A stretch of DNA of 64,000 bases. Source: CAJQLB01 sp041392065 (GTDB lineage: Bacteria > Bacteroidota > Bacteroidia > Flavobacteriales > Flavobacteriaceae). The stretch covers positions 186,001-250,000 of the forward strand of contig JAWKMU010000001.1 in the NCBI GenBank assembly GCA_041392065.1, read 5' to 3'. The translations under genes were made by a program, and so were the position numbers. Positions within the stretch are counted from its first letter, which is position 1. Each line of letters starts with the position of its first letter. The notes under the pieces are model-generated. The model did not search any database. It had not been told where the DNA came from and was given only the letters and a program-made list of their open reading frames with translations. Below are positions 35,157 through 44,458 of the stretch, one piece after another.

Positions 35157-35210
35157 TCATCGTATTGATTTGAGTCTCTTATTGTTGCAATTTTGGAATG
35201 TTATTAATTC
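35157..35210 (+). promoter_or_regulatory. Promoter-like region sharing words with the candidate small-RNA promoters
   Basis: TCATCG at 35157-35162, CAATTTTG (one mismatch to TAnnTTTG) at 35188-35195, then ATGTTATTAATT from 35198. The order matches the units at 37736 and 44399, but the TCATCG-to--7 distance is 31 instead of 36 nt. It leads directly to the lipoprotein gene at 35226. Confidence 0.4.
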
Positions 35211-35225
35211 TAAAAACAATCAAAA

Positions 35226-35747
35226 ATGAGAACTTTAAAACAATTTATGTTATTAGTAATGACTATGTCATTAGTATCGTTATCGTCTTGCTCCAAAGAC
35301 GATGATGGAGGTGGAGGTGGATCTGCAGAACTGGGTACCATTGTCGCAAAAATTGATGGTGCATCTATGACTTCTGTAGAAATCGCAACTTTTGCGTCAT
35401 TAAATAGCGGAACCTTGCAAATACAAGGAAATACAGGAGGAACTTCAAGTAAAGCCATTGTATTAACTGTAATCGGTTTTGATGGCGAAGGCACTTACCC
35501 ATTAGGAGGTGGAGCTAATATTTTTAATGTAGCTGCCTACCAAGAAACAGATGTAGATATTTCCAATCCAACCAATCCAGAAGTTAGAATTTGGCAAGCA
35601 CCTTATGACGATACAGAGGTTGGAGAAATTAATGTTTCTGAAGTAACAGAGACTTACATTAAAGGTACTTTTAGTTTTAGTGCTAAAAAGAGTGATGATA
35701 ATTCAATCAAAAATATAACAGAAGGAGCTTTTAATATCGAATTTTAA
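35226..35747 (+). CDS. Putative lipoprotein, DUF6252-like
   Basis: 173 residues. The signal (FMLLVMTMSLVSLSSC) ends at a lipobox Cys followed by SKDDDGGGGG, an acidic/glycine linker typical of surface-exported Bacteroidota lipoproteins. The remainder is beta-rich (GTLQIQGNTGGTSSKAIVLT, then AYQETDVDISNPTNPEVRIW). The layout resembles DUF6252/6799-type lipoproteins; function unknown. Its TAA overlaps the ATG of the following beta-propeller gene (TAATG), so they form an operon. Confidence 0.7.
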   Translation: MRTLKQFMLLVMTMSLVSLSSCSKDDDGGGGGSAELGTIVAKIDGASMTSVEIATFASLNSGTLQIQGNTGGTSSKAIVLTVIGFDGEGTYPLGGGANIFNVAAYQETDVDISNPTNPEVRIWQAPYDDTEVGEINVSEVTETYIKGTFSFSAKKSDDNSIKNITEGAFNIEF

Positions 35748-37666
35748 TGATTATGAAAACACTATTTAAATCATTCAATGCAATTATGTTTGCGTTTTTG
35801 ATAAGTACCAACTTATTAAATGCACAAAAAGCTGAAACTCCAAATCAAAATTATGATTTAGGAAGCAAAATAAATGAGATGACACTAACTGTTGGTGGTA
35901 TACTGGTTGTAGCTACAAACGATGGTCTTGTTGGTATAAAACCAACTGAAAGCCAGCCAGTATTTACGTTCAATAACTTTGGTAAACTAAAACCAGAAGA
36001 AACCGATTTTATCCCAAATTCGCCATATATAGTGGTGTCACAAGGAGCTACTTCTGGGCTTGCAGGTTTGGCAAAAACCAAAAGAGCAGTTATAGACTAC
36101 GTTCAAGGTAAGGTTATTTTTAACTCAGAAAACGATAATTGGAATCAAATTTATACATGCAATGTTATGCTTCCGCAGAACAAACTTGTAGTAAGTGGTA
36201 TCCAGAAAGAAGGTGATAAATTCGAGAAAATGACACCTAAAGTAGCAGTTTACGATTTAAATTCTTCTAAGTTAGATTATAGTTTCTTTTTAGATAAACC
36301 AGGAAGAGTAGGTATAGGTAAAGATTTTAGTGTTACAGGTACTCCTTTATTGCTTAAAAATACTTTAATTATCCCAACAGCTCAAGGTTTGATCGCTAAA
36401 TCACATTCTGGTGAAGACCTTTGGGAAACCAAAATAAAAGGTGTTAATTGGATGGTTGCAGATGAAACCGAAAAAGAAATTTATGGTTTTGAAACGACCT
36501 CAAATGGCAAAAACACCAGAATTCATAAAATTGGAAGCAATGGTCAAGAACTATGGCAAGATGATAGAAAAGTACAAGGCATTGTCTCTAATTTTGAAAT
36601 TTTGCCTCAAGGTTTAGCTGTAGTTAGTGATAAAAGTTCTGGAGGCAGTAATAGTGTTTTTGCAACCAAAGACGAATCTGAAATTGCTTTTTTAAGTGCT
36701 GCAACAGGAGAAGATTTATGGGAAAAGGCTCCTAAAACAAAAGGATATGTACAACATTTTTATGTTATGGATGATGGTATTTTATTTGGTATTCAGCAAG
36801 GAGGAATCAATAAAATAGGTTTTGATGGTTCTACACTATTCAAAAAGCCATTAAAAACAGGAGAAAACATTATGATAATGGCACATACACCTCAAGGGCT
36901 TATCTACATTACAAGTGAAGATGCCAACATCGTAAACTTAGAAACTGGTGATGAAGTTTGGGACAAACCATTAAAATATAAAAGAGCATCTTCGGTAGCT
37001 TCTACTTATGATAAAGACAATGACAGATACCTTATAGCAGCTGACGGAAAAATAATGGCAGTTAATGCTAATAATGGTGAAGTTAGCGATTTAGCAAAAT
37101 GCGATTTTGATGAAAAAGAAGACCCAAACCACATGGAAATTAGAGATAATGGTATTTTCTTGTCTTCAAGCCAAAATATGACTTCTTTAGGTTTTGATGG
37201 AAGTGAAAATTATCATGTTTATCATAAATCTCCAGGAAGAAGTACCTTTGGAAAAATAGTTGGTGGTGCGTTGGCAGTAGCATCAACTGCAATGGCTGTA
37301 AGTGCAAGCGCAAGAGCAGGAGCAAACAGAAGTGCTTTTGGAGGTGTAAATGATTTGAGTAGTTATAACGAGTACGGAAAACAAGCTAAAAGAGCTGCTG
37401 ATATGTTTGCAGGAATAGCCAGTGCTTCTTTTGACTATTTGTCTACAAGATTCAAGTCCAGTTCAGCTACGGAAAACTCTCAGTTTATCTTGACTAATCT
37501 TGATGATGGCGTTGGTTTGGTTAAGGTTGATAAAGATTCAGGAAAAGTTGACAAAGAGATACTTTTAAAAGACAAAAAACCAGAATACGAAGTGGATGAG
37601 TTTGGTGGATATTTGTTTTACAAAGCAAACGATAAAACAATTTACGCATATAATCTTAACAACTAA
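35747..37666 (+). CDS. Exported PQQ-like beta-propeller protein
   Basis: 639 residues; ATG at 35747 or the third codon (35753). The signal peptide ends around LLNAQ. Repeats such as GEDLWETKIKGVNWM, GQELWQDDRKVQGI, GEDLWEKAPKTKGY and GDEVWDKPLKYKRA show the tryptophan-containing blades of PQQ-like propellers. A glycine/alanine-rich helical insertion at about residues 500-530 (GGALAVASTAMAVSASARAG) interrupts them. No catalytic residues for PQQ binding are seen, so it is more likely a binding or scaffold protein. Coupled to the lipoprotein gene upstream. Confidence 0.75.
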   Translation: MIMKTLFKSFNAIMFAFLISTNLLNAQKAETPNQNYDLGSKINEMTLTVGGILVVATNDGLVGIKPTESQPVFTFNNFGKLKPEETDFIPNSPYIVVSQGATSGLAGLAKTKRAVIDYVQGKVIFNSENDNWNQIYTCNVMLPQNKLVVSGIQKEGDKFEKMTPKVAVYDLNSSKLDYSFFLDKPGRVGIGKDFSVTGTPLLLKNTLIIPTAQGLIAKSHSGEDLWETKIKGVNWMVADETEKEIYGFETTSNGKNTRIHKIGSNGQELWQDDRKVQGIVSNFEILPQGLAVVSDKSSGGSNSVFATKDESEIAFLSAATGEDLWEKAPKTKGYVQHFYVMDDGILFGIQQGGINKIGFDGSTLFKKPLKTGENIMIMAHTPQGLIYITSEDANIVNLETGDEVWDKPLKYKRASSVASTYDKDNDRYLIAADGKIMAVNANNGEVSDLAKCDFDEKEDPNHMEIRDNGIFLSSSQNMTSLGFDGSENYHVYHKSPGRSTFGKIVGGALAVASTAMAVSASARAGANRSAFGGVNDLSSYNEYGKQAKRAADMFAGIASASFDYLSTRFKSSSATENSQFILTNLDDGVGLVKVDKDSGKVDKEILLKDKKPEYEVDEFGGYLFYKANDKTIYAYNLNN

Positions 37667-37684
37667 AGCGTATTAATCTAATTT

Positions 37685-37726
37685 AAAGATTAAGCGTAAT
37701 AAAGTCGATTGCGCTTAATCTTTTTT
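37685..37726 (+). terminator. Rho-independent terminator
   Basis: Twelve-bp stem (AAAGATTAAGCG at 37685-37696, CGCTTAATCTTT at 37712-37723) followed by T6, 18 nt after the propeller gene stop. Confidence 0.88.
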
Positions 37727-37735
37727 AATTGCCAC

Positions 37736-37795
37736 TCATCGAAAAAAAAGAAACGAAATTGCAATAAGTTATATATTCGGTATGCTATTAATCAA
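37736..37795 (+). promoter_or_regulatory. Candidate regulated promoter, unit 1 (TCATCGAAAA box, TATATTCG, ATGCTATTAATCAA)
   Basis: TCATCGAAAA at 37736-37745, AAATTG at 37756-37761, TATATTCG at 37772-37779 and ATGCTATTAATCAA at 37782-37795. Every one of these words recurs at the same spacing at 44399-44458, while the sequence between them differs. Confidence 0.6.
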
Positions 37796-37858
37796 TTTTT
37801 TTAAAAAAGCGTCACGTTTGTTCATCTGTAAAAGAGAAAACTTACTGATGCTTTTTTT
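37785..37858 (+). ncRNA. Candidate small RNA or terminated leader, unit 1
   Basis: Starts a few bases after TATATTCG and ends in a hairpin with T-run: AAAAAAGCGTCA (37803-37814) pairs with TGATGCTTTTTT (from 37846, one G-U), T7 at 37852-37858. It is about 75 nt long and lies 60 nt before the histidine kinase ATG. It may be a free RNA or an attenuating leader of the kinase gene. Confidence 0.45.
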
Positions 37859-37918
37859 ATATCCTTTCGTTTATTTCACTAATAGCTTTTCTACAATATC
37901 AATAATTAATTTATTAAA

Positions 37919-39865
37919 ATGAAAATACGCTTAATCATTTCGTTTGCTTTATTTTCTTTTTTAGCTTTTTCTCAGAACAATAAAGAGATAGATAGTATTT
38001 TATTAACCGCAAAATCGCAAAATAACGATTCACTCAAATTGTCAATTTATAACCAAGCTGGATTTAGTTATATTTTTAGTGATGCTAAAAGAGCTAGGCA
38101 AATTATTGATAGCGGACTTAAAATGGCATTGGATTTAAAATACGATTTTGCCTACACTCAGTTAACAAATACCAAAGGCATTTTAATGGATGTTTCTGGT
38201 AAATCAGACTCAGCAAATTTTTATTTTACTAAAGCATTAGAGTTAGGAAAAAAACACAATTTTAAAATTCTACAAATACGCTCAATAAATAATTTGGGAA
38301 TGTATAATTGGAATAGAGGAGAATTTAAAAAAGCTCAAGACTATTTTTTTAAGGCTCTTGAAATGAATGATGTGTATGGAGATGAGCAATCGAGTGCTAA
38401 ATATTTAAACAATATTGGCTTGATTTATCAAGAAATGAATATTGTAGATAAAGCACTTGAATATCATCTTAAAAGTTATGAAATCAGAAAAAAACACAAT
38501 CTGTTAAAAGAAGAAGTAGCCTCATTAAATAATATTGGAATTTGCCTAAAAGACCTTGGAAGATATGATGAAGCGATGGCTAAGTATGAAGAAGGATTAA
38601 AAAAAGGATTAGAGTCAGGTAATTTAATAGACCATTATAGAATTTTAGAAAACATCGCCTCTTTGCAAGATGAATTGGGCAATTTAGATTTGGCTATTGA
38701 ATACTATAAGAAAGCACTTCAAAAAAGAGATAACATGCCCAAAGATGAAAAAGGTGACTTAATCATTTTAGGGAAGTTAGCAGGCATTTACAATAGGTTA
38801 GGTAAACCTGTTGATGCGTTAAAATATATTAACAAAAGTGAAGAAGTTTTAGTTAAATATCCTCACTACTTAAATTATGCTGATGATTTACTGGTTAATG
38901 CAGCAGAAAGCTATTATAGGTTAAACAACAATGATAAAGGAAGAGATTACATACTACGTTTTGTAAAATTAAAAGACAGCATATTTTCTCAAGAAAATGC
39001 CAACGCCATTGCTGATTTTGAAGTAAAATATGAAACTGAAAAAAAAGAAAAACAAATACTTGTTCATCGTGCAGAACTTGCCGAAAAAGAATTGGTAATT
39101 CAACAGCGTAATTATCAGTTTTTTGGACTTTTGGGAGTAGTGACACTCCTTGGTTTGTTGGGTTATATGCTGTTTAACCAACAAAAACTAAAAAACAAGC
39201 AACTAAAAAAAGAAAGCGAACTAAAAGAAGCCCTTGTAAAAATTGAAACCCAAAATAAGCTACAGGAGCAACGTTTAAGAATTTCAAGAGATTTACACGA
39301 CAACATTGGCGCACAACTTACTTTTATTATTTCTTCATTAGATAATTTAAAATATGGTTTTGATATTAAAAACCAAGATTTAACAAGTAAACTGTCTGGA
39401 ATTAGCTCCTTTACAAGAGATACCATTTATGAACTAAGAGACACTATTTGGGCAATGAATAAAAATGAAATTTCGTTTGAGGACTTACAGACCAGAATAT
39501 CCAATTTTATAGAAAAAGCAGATATTGCGTCCAAGCATATTAAATTCGAATTTGCTTTTGATAAAGATGTTAACTCATCAATGACCTTTACCTCAATTAA
39601 CGGAATGAATATTTACAGAATTATTCAAGAAGCCATAAACAATGCCATAAAGTATGCTGATGCTACTAAAATTTCTGTTTTTATACATAAAAAAGAAAAG
39701 GCTATTGAAATTGAGATTGTAGATGATGGTAAAGGTTTCGATATAAAAAATATTGAATTAGGCAATGGCATTAATAATATGAAAAAACGTGCCGATGAGA
39801 TAGATGCGAAGTTTTCAATTTCATCAAAGCAAAACAAAGGAACCACAATAAAAATTGCCATTTAA
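37919..39865 (+). CDS. TPR-containing NarL-partner histidine kinase
   Basis: 648 residues. A signal peptide (IISFALFSFLAFSQ) leads into about six TPR units outside the membrane (residues 60-350, for example YLNNIGLIYQEMNIVDKALE and SLNNIGICLKDLGRYDEAMA). One transmembrane helix follows (FFGLLGVVTLLGLLGYMLF). The HisKA_3 dimerisation helix has RISRDLHDNIGAQL with phospho-acceptor His460. The HATPase domain follows (IIQEAINNAIKYADATKISV, DDGKGFDIKNIELGNGINNM). It should phosphorylate the NarL-type regulator encoded at 43706; a MORN protein and two small proteins lie between them. Confidence 0.92.
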   Translation: MKIRLIISFALFSFLAFSQNNKEIDSILLTAKSQNNDSLKLSIYNQAGFSYIFSDAKRARQIIDSGLKMALDLKYDFAYTQLTNTKGILMDVSGKSDSANFYFTKALELGKKHNFKILQIRSINNLGMYNWNRGEFKKAQDYFFKALEMNDVYGDEQSSAKYLNNIGLIYQEMNIVDKALEYHLKSYEIRKKHNLLKEEVASLNNIGICLKDLGRYDEAMAKYEEGLKKGLESGNLIDHYRILENIASLQDELGNLDLAIEYYKKALQKRDNMPKDEKGDLIILGKLAGIYNRLGKPVDALKYINKSEEVLVKYPHYLNYADDLLVNAAESYYRLNNNDKGRDYILRFVKLKDSIFSQENANAIADFEVKYETEKKEKQILVHRAELAEKELVIQQRNYQFFGLLGVVTLLGLLGYMLFNQQKLKNKQLKKESELKEALVKIETQNKLQEQRLRISRDLHDNIGAQLTFIISSLDNLKYGFDIKNQDLTSKLSGISSFTRDTIYELRDTIWAMNKNEISFEDLQTRISNFIEKADIASKHIKFEFAFDKDVNSSMTFTSINGMNIYRIIQEAINNAIKYADATKISVFIHKKEKAIEIEIVDDGKGFDIKNIELGNGINNMKKRADEIDAKFSISSKQNKGTTIKIAI

Positions 39866-39867
39866 AG

Positions 39868-39887
39868 AATACGCATAAATGCGTATT
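39868..39887 (+). terminator. Short hairpin after the kinase gene
   Basis: AATACGCAT (39868-39876) pairs perfectly with ATGCGTATT (39879-39887) around a 2-nt loop, followed only by TTAT. A weak terminator, or a palindromic protein-binding site upstream of the MORN gene. Confidence 0.4.
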
Positions 39888-39932
39888 TTATAGTATTTTA
39901 TTTATAGGTACTTTTCATTAAACCTTACTACT

Positions 39933-42557
39933 ATGAAAAAAATTGTTTTCTTTTTTTTAGTCTCTACTAGTTTAACACGTGTTTTCTCCCAAGACATATC
40001 TTCCCAACATTCTATTTTTGGTATAGAAAATCACCATTTAACTAAAGATTTTAATATAAAGAGGGCAGGTAGTATTTATCCAGTGGAAGTATATCAATAC
40101 ACGACATTTTCTTTTTATGATTTGCAATCTGTTGAAGTAATTAAACTAAGTTTTAACAGTTCTGGGTTTTTAGTTTCTAAAACTTTTGAAACCAATGATA
40201 AATTTGCTGTTGATAAATACAAAAAAACAACCTATTTATACGAGGATTCAAAATTGGTTAAGGTTAATAATACCAATAAAGACAATAAACCTTCGGTGTA
40301 TTTTCCAGAAATTATTTATAATTATGATTCTAATGGTAGGTTGATTAAAGTTTTATATACGATAAGATTTTTAGACCAAAAAACAGATGTTTATACTTAC
40401 GATTCTAGTAATAATTCAGCCAAGCGATATCGATATGATGGTTCTGAAGAAGAATATAAATTCGATGCAAACGGATTGATAATTCAAAGGGAGATTACAA
40501 AAATTGATGGTAGAGTCAACCAAACAAATTACAGTTATAACGATGGTTTGATGAATTCATTTACCTCAGTTTTAGATATAAGTAAAAATAATACCTCTGC
40601 TCAACCTACTACATATGGTTACAATGAAAAAAACGATGTAGTAAAAAAATCTAGTGGTTATTTAAGTGATTCCTTTTTTTCTTACGTATATGATGACTAT
40701 AATAATTGGGTAGCGCGTTTTAATGCAGAAGAAAAAGATTTAGAAAAAAACATAGTGATACGCCAGATTACCTATTCAAATGGTAAGGTAACAGGGTTTC
40801 GTAGTACTACCGACGAAAAACTTTTAGATGCTATTAAAAAGCAAAAACAAGAAACTACAAAAGTATCAAATGCTGATATACCAACGAATGGTATCTTTTG
40901 GAAAAAAAATGAGGATGGCAGTATTTTTAATGTATACCTTAACGGTATTAAGCTCAAAGGTGAAAAAGGCAGTATTCGAAATTATTTACTAGCAAATGAT
41001 GTATTGGTGTTTGATACAAATGCCAAACGGTTATATAGACTTAAAAACTACAAATTTGAGAAATCAGATACTTTTCATAAAGCTTTGGAGGAAACTTTAT
41101 CAGATAACTTAGGTTACTGGGTTAAAACCAGTGATGGAGGTGCGCTTGTATTTGATTTAAATGGTAATGAAATTAATTTTAACGAAGATTTTATAAGCAA
41201 TGATTTTATTGATGGAGATTTAGTAAGTACAAAAGCCAATGGTGAAAAATGGATATTCAAGAATTCTAAGAATGTACCCGAAAACAAAGTTTTTCCAATT
41301 ATTAAGTTAGATACTTCAAGTCAAAATAATATAAGTTCAGACACATCTACTTCAAATAAGCCTTACGAAGAAGAATCAGACTATACATGGAAAAAAAATG
41401 AGGCTGGTGCTTATTGGTTTTATAAAAATTATGAAGCTATTAATAACTCTAAAAGTTTTTGGAATGGTAACGACCTTTTGGTTTTGGATCCTAATAACAA
41501 TAACTTGATTAACCTAAAAGGATACAAACAAGGAGAGCCTAATATCACTTACAAAGGCTTTAAAATTAATGTTGATATCACAGATGGATTTTGGTATAAA
41601 TTAGAAGGAAATCAATTTCATGCCTATGATAATAAGGGCAATCAGGTAGCAGATTTAGAAATTAATAAATGGTCTGAAAATAAAAAGGATTTAATTATTA
41701 AATCTAAGAATAGTTCACAGACTTACGTCTTAATAGATTATGCAATAGCCGAAACTTACCAAGTAAATCCTTTAAAACTTGAAGGCTATGAGAAAAGCAC
41801 TTCAAATGTTTATGACAAAGCTGCTGAAGCATTAAAAGCTCAAACCGAGTCTGTGATTAAAATGGCTGAGTCTATGGATGAAGTTTACAAAAAAGTTGCT
41901 GGAGAATGCTTTAAAGGCAATTGTAATGATGGCTATGGCGAAAAAAAATGGTCGTCTGGCAATGTGGCAGAAGCATTTTTTGAAAATGGAAAGCCTAATG
42001 GACCAGGTCTTATTAATTATAAAGATGGTAATCATAAATTCGCCAGTTTTAATGGCTCTTGGGACAATGTTGAAGGTTTTGAATTTATAGATTTTAAAAA
42101 TAATAAAGCCGCTCAGTTTATAAATTATAAAACTAAAATGGGAATTTATTACGACCAAAAGAACAATGAGTTTTGGGAATTACAGATTGATGCAAAAAGC
42201 AAAACCCTTTTAGAGCCTAATAACGACAAATATTGCTTAGTTGGTAATTGCCAAAATGGTACAGGCTTATATAAATACAATAATGATGTTACTTATTTTG
42301 GAACATTTAGAAATGGGCGAAGACATGGATTTGGTGATTTAAGGTTTCCAAATGGTCAGTACTACATCGGAGAGTTTAATAATGATTTAAAAGAAGGTGT
42401 TGGTTTCTATGTATGGAGTGATGATAAACACTATTCTGGCCAATGGAAGAATGACACTTATCATGGTAAAGGCATCATGAGTTATTCAAAAACCAACTAT
42501 CAAGCTGGTTTATGGGAAAACGGGAAGTATATAAGGAGTTTAGATTCAAAAAACTAA
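39933..42557 (+). CDS. Exported MORN-repeat protein
   Basis: 874 residues with a signal peptide (MKKIVFFFLVSTSLTRVFSQ). The first 300 or so residues contain YD/RHS-like units (IIYNYDSNGRLIKVLYTIRF, TTYGYNEKNDVVKKSSGY). The middle has repeated W/Y-K units around TWKKNEAGAYWFYKNYEA. The C-terminus (about residues 660-870) holds at least four MORN motifs: GTFRNGRRHGFGDLRF, GEFNNDLKEGVGFYVW, GQWKNDTYHGKGIMSY and AGLWENGKYIRS. MORN repeats bind membranes or partner proteins. Encoded between the kinase and its likely response regulator, it could be the sensed or secreted component, but this is inference from position. Confidence 0.82.
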   Translation: MKKIVFFFLVSTSLTRVFSQDISSQHSIFGIENHHLTKDFNIKRAGSIYPVEVYQYTTFSFYDLQSVEVIKLSFNSSGFLVSKTFETNDKFAVDKYKKTTYLYEDSKLVKVNNTNKDNKPSVYFPEIIYNYDSNGRLIKVLYTIRFLDQKTDVYTYDSSNNSAKRYRYDGSEEEYKFDANGLIIQREITKIDGRVNQTNYSYNDGLMNSFTSVLDISKNNTSAQPTTYGYNEKNDVVKKSSGYLSDSFFSYVYDDYNNWVARFNAEEKDLEKNIVIRQITYSNGKVTGFRSTTDEKLLDAIKKQKQETTKVSNADIPTNGIFWKKNEDGSIFNVYLNGIKLKGEKGSIRNYLLANDVLVFDTNAKRLYRLKNYKFEKSDTFHKALEETLSDNLGYWVKTSDGGALVFDLNGNEINFNEDFISNDFIDGDLVSTKANGEKWIFKNSKNVPENKVFPIIKLDTSSQNNISSDTSTSNKPYEEESDYTWKKNEAGAYWFYKNYEAINNSKSFWNGNDLLVLDPNNNNLINLKGYKQGEPNITYKGFKINVDITDGFWYKLEGNQFHAYDNKGNQVADLEINKWSENKKDLIIKSKNSSQTYVLIDYAIAETYQVNPLKLEGYEKSTSNVYDKAAEALKAQTESVIKMAESMDEVYKKVAGECFKGNCNDGYGEKKWSSGNVAEAFFENGKPNGPGLINYKDGNHKFASFNGSWDNVEGFEFIDFKNNKAAQFINYKTKMGIYYDQKNNEFWELQIDAKSKTLLEPNNDKYCLVGNCQNGTGLYKYNNDVTYFGTFRNGRRHGFGDLRFPNGQYYIGEFNNDLKEGVGFYVWSDDKHYSGQWKNDTYHGKGIMSYSKTNYQAGLWENGKYIRSLDSKN

Positions 42558-42620
42558 TCAATTTTAATTTAAAACAAGTCACGTGCATTTACCTAATTAC
42601 AAATTAGAATCAATGAAGCC

Positions 42621-43130
42621 TTGAATAAATATATTGTCATACGCGTTTTAATTTCGGTTTTACTGTTGGTTTATATTGTTATTCCTTCGGTTAAATTGTT
42701 AATGTTTTCTGAAGACATTAATAAATATAAACTGAGTAACATAGAAAGCTATCAGTCCAATGAAGCAATCGTTAGAGATATTAAACTTGTAAGTTCCGAA
42801 ACAGAACATATAAATTATGATAAAGATGTATTTAAACATGTATATCTATATACCATTGAAAACTTAAATAGCAAACAAATAGATTCGCTTTACGAAAAGG
42901 TTAAAAAAAACACTTATTTTTTTAGTCAATTAAAACCAAGTTACGAGCTTAATGATACTATTTTGTATTATAAAAATGCTAAAGAAAACATTACAGAAGC
43001 AGACTACTTGTTTATGGCCAAGCACAAAGATAAAAAGCCAATACTTTGGTTCTCAATTGCGCTTTTAGTATCAAGTTTGCTGTGTGTGTTCCTATTGTTA
43101 AAACCTTTAATTAATAAAACAAAAAGATGA
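42621..43130 (+). CDS. Small two-helix membrane protein
   Basis: 169 residues from a TTG at 42621; the nearby ATG at 42613 hits a stop after three codons and cannot be used. Transmembrane helices lie at residues about 5-22 (IVIRVLISVLLLVYIVIPS) and 143-160 (WFSIALLVSSLLCVFLLL), with a polar loop facing the periplasm between them. No recognised domain. Its last bases overlap the next start (ATGA), so it is in one operon with the two following genes. Confidence 0.6.
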   Translation: MNKYIVIRVLISVLLLVYIVIPSVKLLMFSEDINKYKLSNIESYQSNEAIVRDIKLVSSETEHINYDKDVFKHVYLYTIENLNSKQIDSLYEKVKKNTYFFSQLKPSYELNDTILYYKNAKENITEADYLFMAKHKDKKPILWFSIALLVSSLLCVFLLLKPLINKTKR

Positions 43131-43702
43131 AATATAAAATAACCTTGCTGTTTTTAATCGTTTTCAGTTTCAGCATGAAAGCTCAAGAAACATTTAACGA
43201 TCAGTTTTGCGAAGCACTTAAAACCTTAACCAAGCACGTCAAGAAAAAAGAGATAAAAGAAGGCACATCTACTGATTTTTCACAAAATGCGTCAAGGTTT
43301 ATATCTTCATATAACGACCATATTGTAACAGATTTAGAATTTGTAAAAGGCTATCCCTTATTTCAAAGAAATTTTGCACCAGCTTTCTCAGGGAAAAAAG
43401 AATTAGGCAATAGCTTTGCCACATTAGTTAGTGTAGCTAATGTAAATTTAACTGATGATAAAACTAAAAAAGAAATAGCTCTATTTATTAATGATTTAAG
43501 TGAAGTAATAACAAACTGTGAATGTAAAGTTACAGAAGATGAAATTGATTCTAATAATATAAAAGCTGATAAATTTTATAGACGCCAATGGGATTGTGGA
43601 AAACAAGGTAAACTTTATCTTGCAGTTAGCGCCTTGAAATTATCAGATGAAGTATCTCAATTTATAAGCTATATTAACTTTAATTATATTGCGATTTATT
43701 GA
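43127..43702 (+). CDS. Exported protein of unknown function
   Basis: 191 residues with a signal peptide (ITLLFLIVFSFSMKAQ). The mature part is mostly helical with a few Cys (ITNCECKVTEDE, RQWDCGKQGK) that might pair in the periplasm. No family recognised. Overlaps the preceding gene by ATGA and ends three bases before the response regulator gene, so it belongs to the two-component operon. Confidence 0.65.
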   Translation: MKYKITLLFLIVFSFSMKAQETFNDQFCEALKTLTKHVKKKEIKEGTSTDFSQNASRFISSYNDHIVTDLEFVKGYPLFQRNFAPAFSGKKELGNSFATLVSVANVNLTDDKTKKEIALFINDLSEVITNCECKVTEDEIDSNNIKADKFYRRQWDCGKQGKLYLAVSALKLSDEVSQFISYINFNYIAIY

Positions 43703-43705
43703 ACC

Positions 43706-44359
43706 ATGAAAATAAAAATAGCCATAGCAGACGATAACTCCTTTTTAATAAAAGCAGTAAAAGAAAAACTGTCTTTTTTTAAAGACTTCGATTGTAAATT
43801 CAGTGCTCTTAATGGTTTAGAATTAGTAAATAAACTTGATAAAAACAGTAATATAGACATAATATTAATGGATATTGAAATGCCGAAAATGAATGGCATA
43901 GAAGCTACATCGATTGTTAAACAAAAATATCCTCAAATTAAAATTATCATACTTACCGTTTTTGATAATGACGAAAATATTTTTAATGCCATTAAAGCTG
44001 GAGCTGATGGCTATTTGCTTAAAGAAATAAATGCAAAAGATTTGCACGATGGCATTATTGAAACTTTAAATGGTGGTGCAGCTATGAATCCATCAATTGC
44101 TCTAAAAACATTAAAACTTCTTCGTAATCCAATTGATATTAAAAACATTGAAAACAAGGAAGATATACAGCTTACTTCAAGAGAAATTGATGTTTTAGAG
44201 CAACTAAGTAAAGGTTTAAGTTATAGTGCGATAGCCGAAAATTTAATACTCTCAACAGGTACTATTAGAAAGCATATTGAAAATATATATCGAAAACTAC
44301 AAGTACATAATAAGTTGGAAGCTGTGCAAAAAGCGAAAAAAAACAACTTAATCGATTAA
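43706..44359 (+). CDS. NarL/LuxR-type response regulator
   Basis: 217 residues. The receiver domain has Asp9/Asp10 in IADDN, phospho-acceptor Asp56 in ILMDIEMP, Thr in IILTVFDND and Lys in LLKEINAKD. The DNA-binding domain is a GerE HTH (LTSREIDVLEQLSKGLSYSA, then TIRKHIENIYRKLQVHNKL). It is the likely partner of the HisKA_3 kinase at 37919. A candidate regulated promoter begins 40 nt downstream of its stop and another precedes the kinase, so the TCATCGAAA boxes are possible targets. Confidence 0.94.
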   Translation: MKIKIAIADDNSFLIKAVKEKLSFFKDFDCKFSALNGLELVNKLDKNSNIDIILMDIEMPKMNGIEATSIVKQKYPQIKIIILTVFDNDENIFNAIKAGADGYLLKEINAKDLHDGIIETLNGGAAMNPSIALKTLKLLRNPIDIKNIENKEDIQLTSREIDVLEQLSKGLSYSAIAENLILSTGTIRKHIENIYRKLQVHNKLEAVQKAKKNNLID

Positions 44360-44398
44360 ATCTACACCACCTTTCTTTTTATCTAAATTATTAATCAA

Positions 44399-44458
44399 TC
44401 ATCGAAAATTATGATTATAAATTGAATCGGATTTTATATTTGTCATGCTATTAATCAA
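44399..44458 (+). promoter_or_regulatory. Candidate regulated promoter, unit 2
   Basis: TCATCGAAAA at 44399-44408, AAATTG at 44419-44424, TATATTTG at 44435-44442 (perfect -7) and ATGCTATTAATCAA at 44445-44458. The spacing is identical to the unit at 37736. Confidence 0.65.

Noticed and set aside
42613..42624. ATG at 42613 as the start of the small membrane protein
   Set aside because: It is in another frame and ends after three codons; the open frame begins with TTG at 42621.
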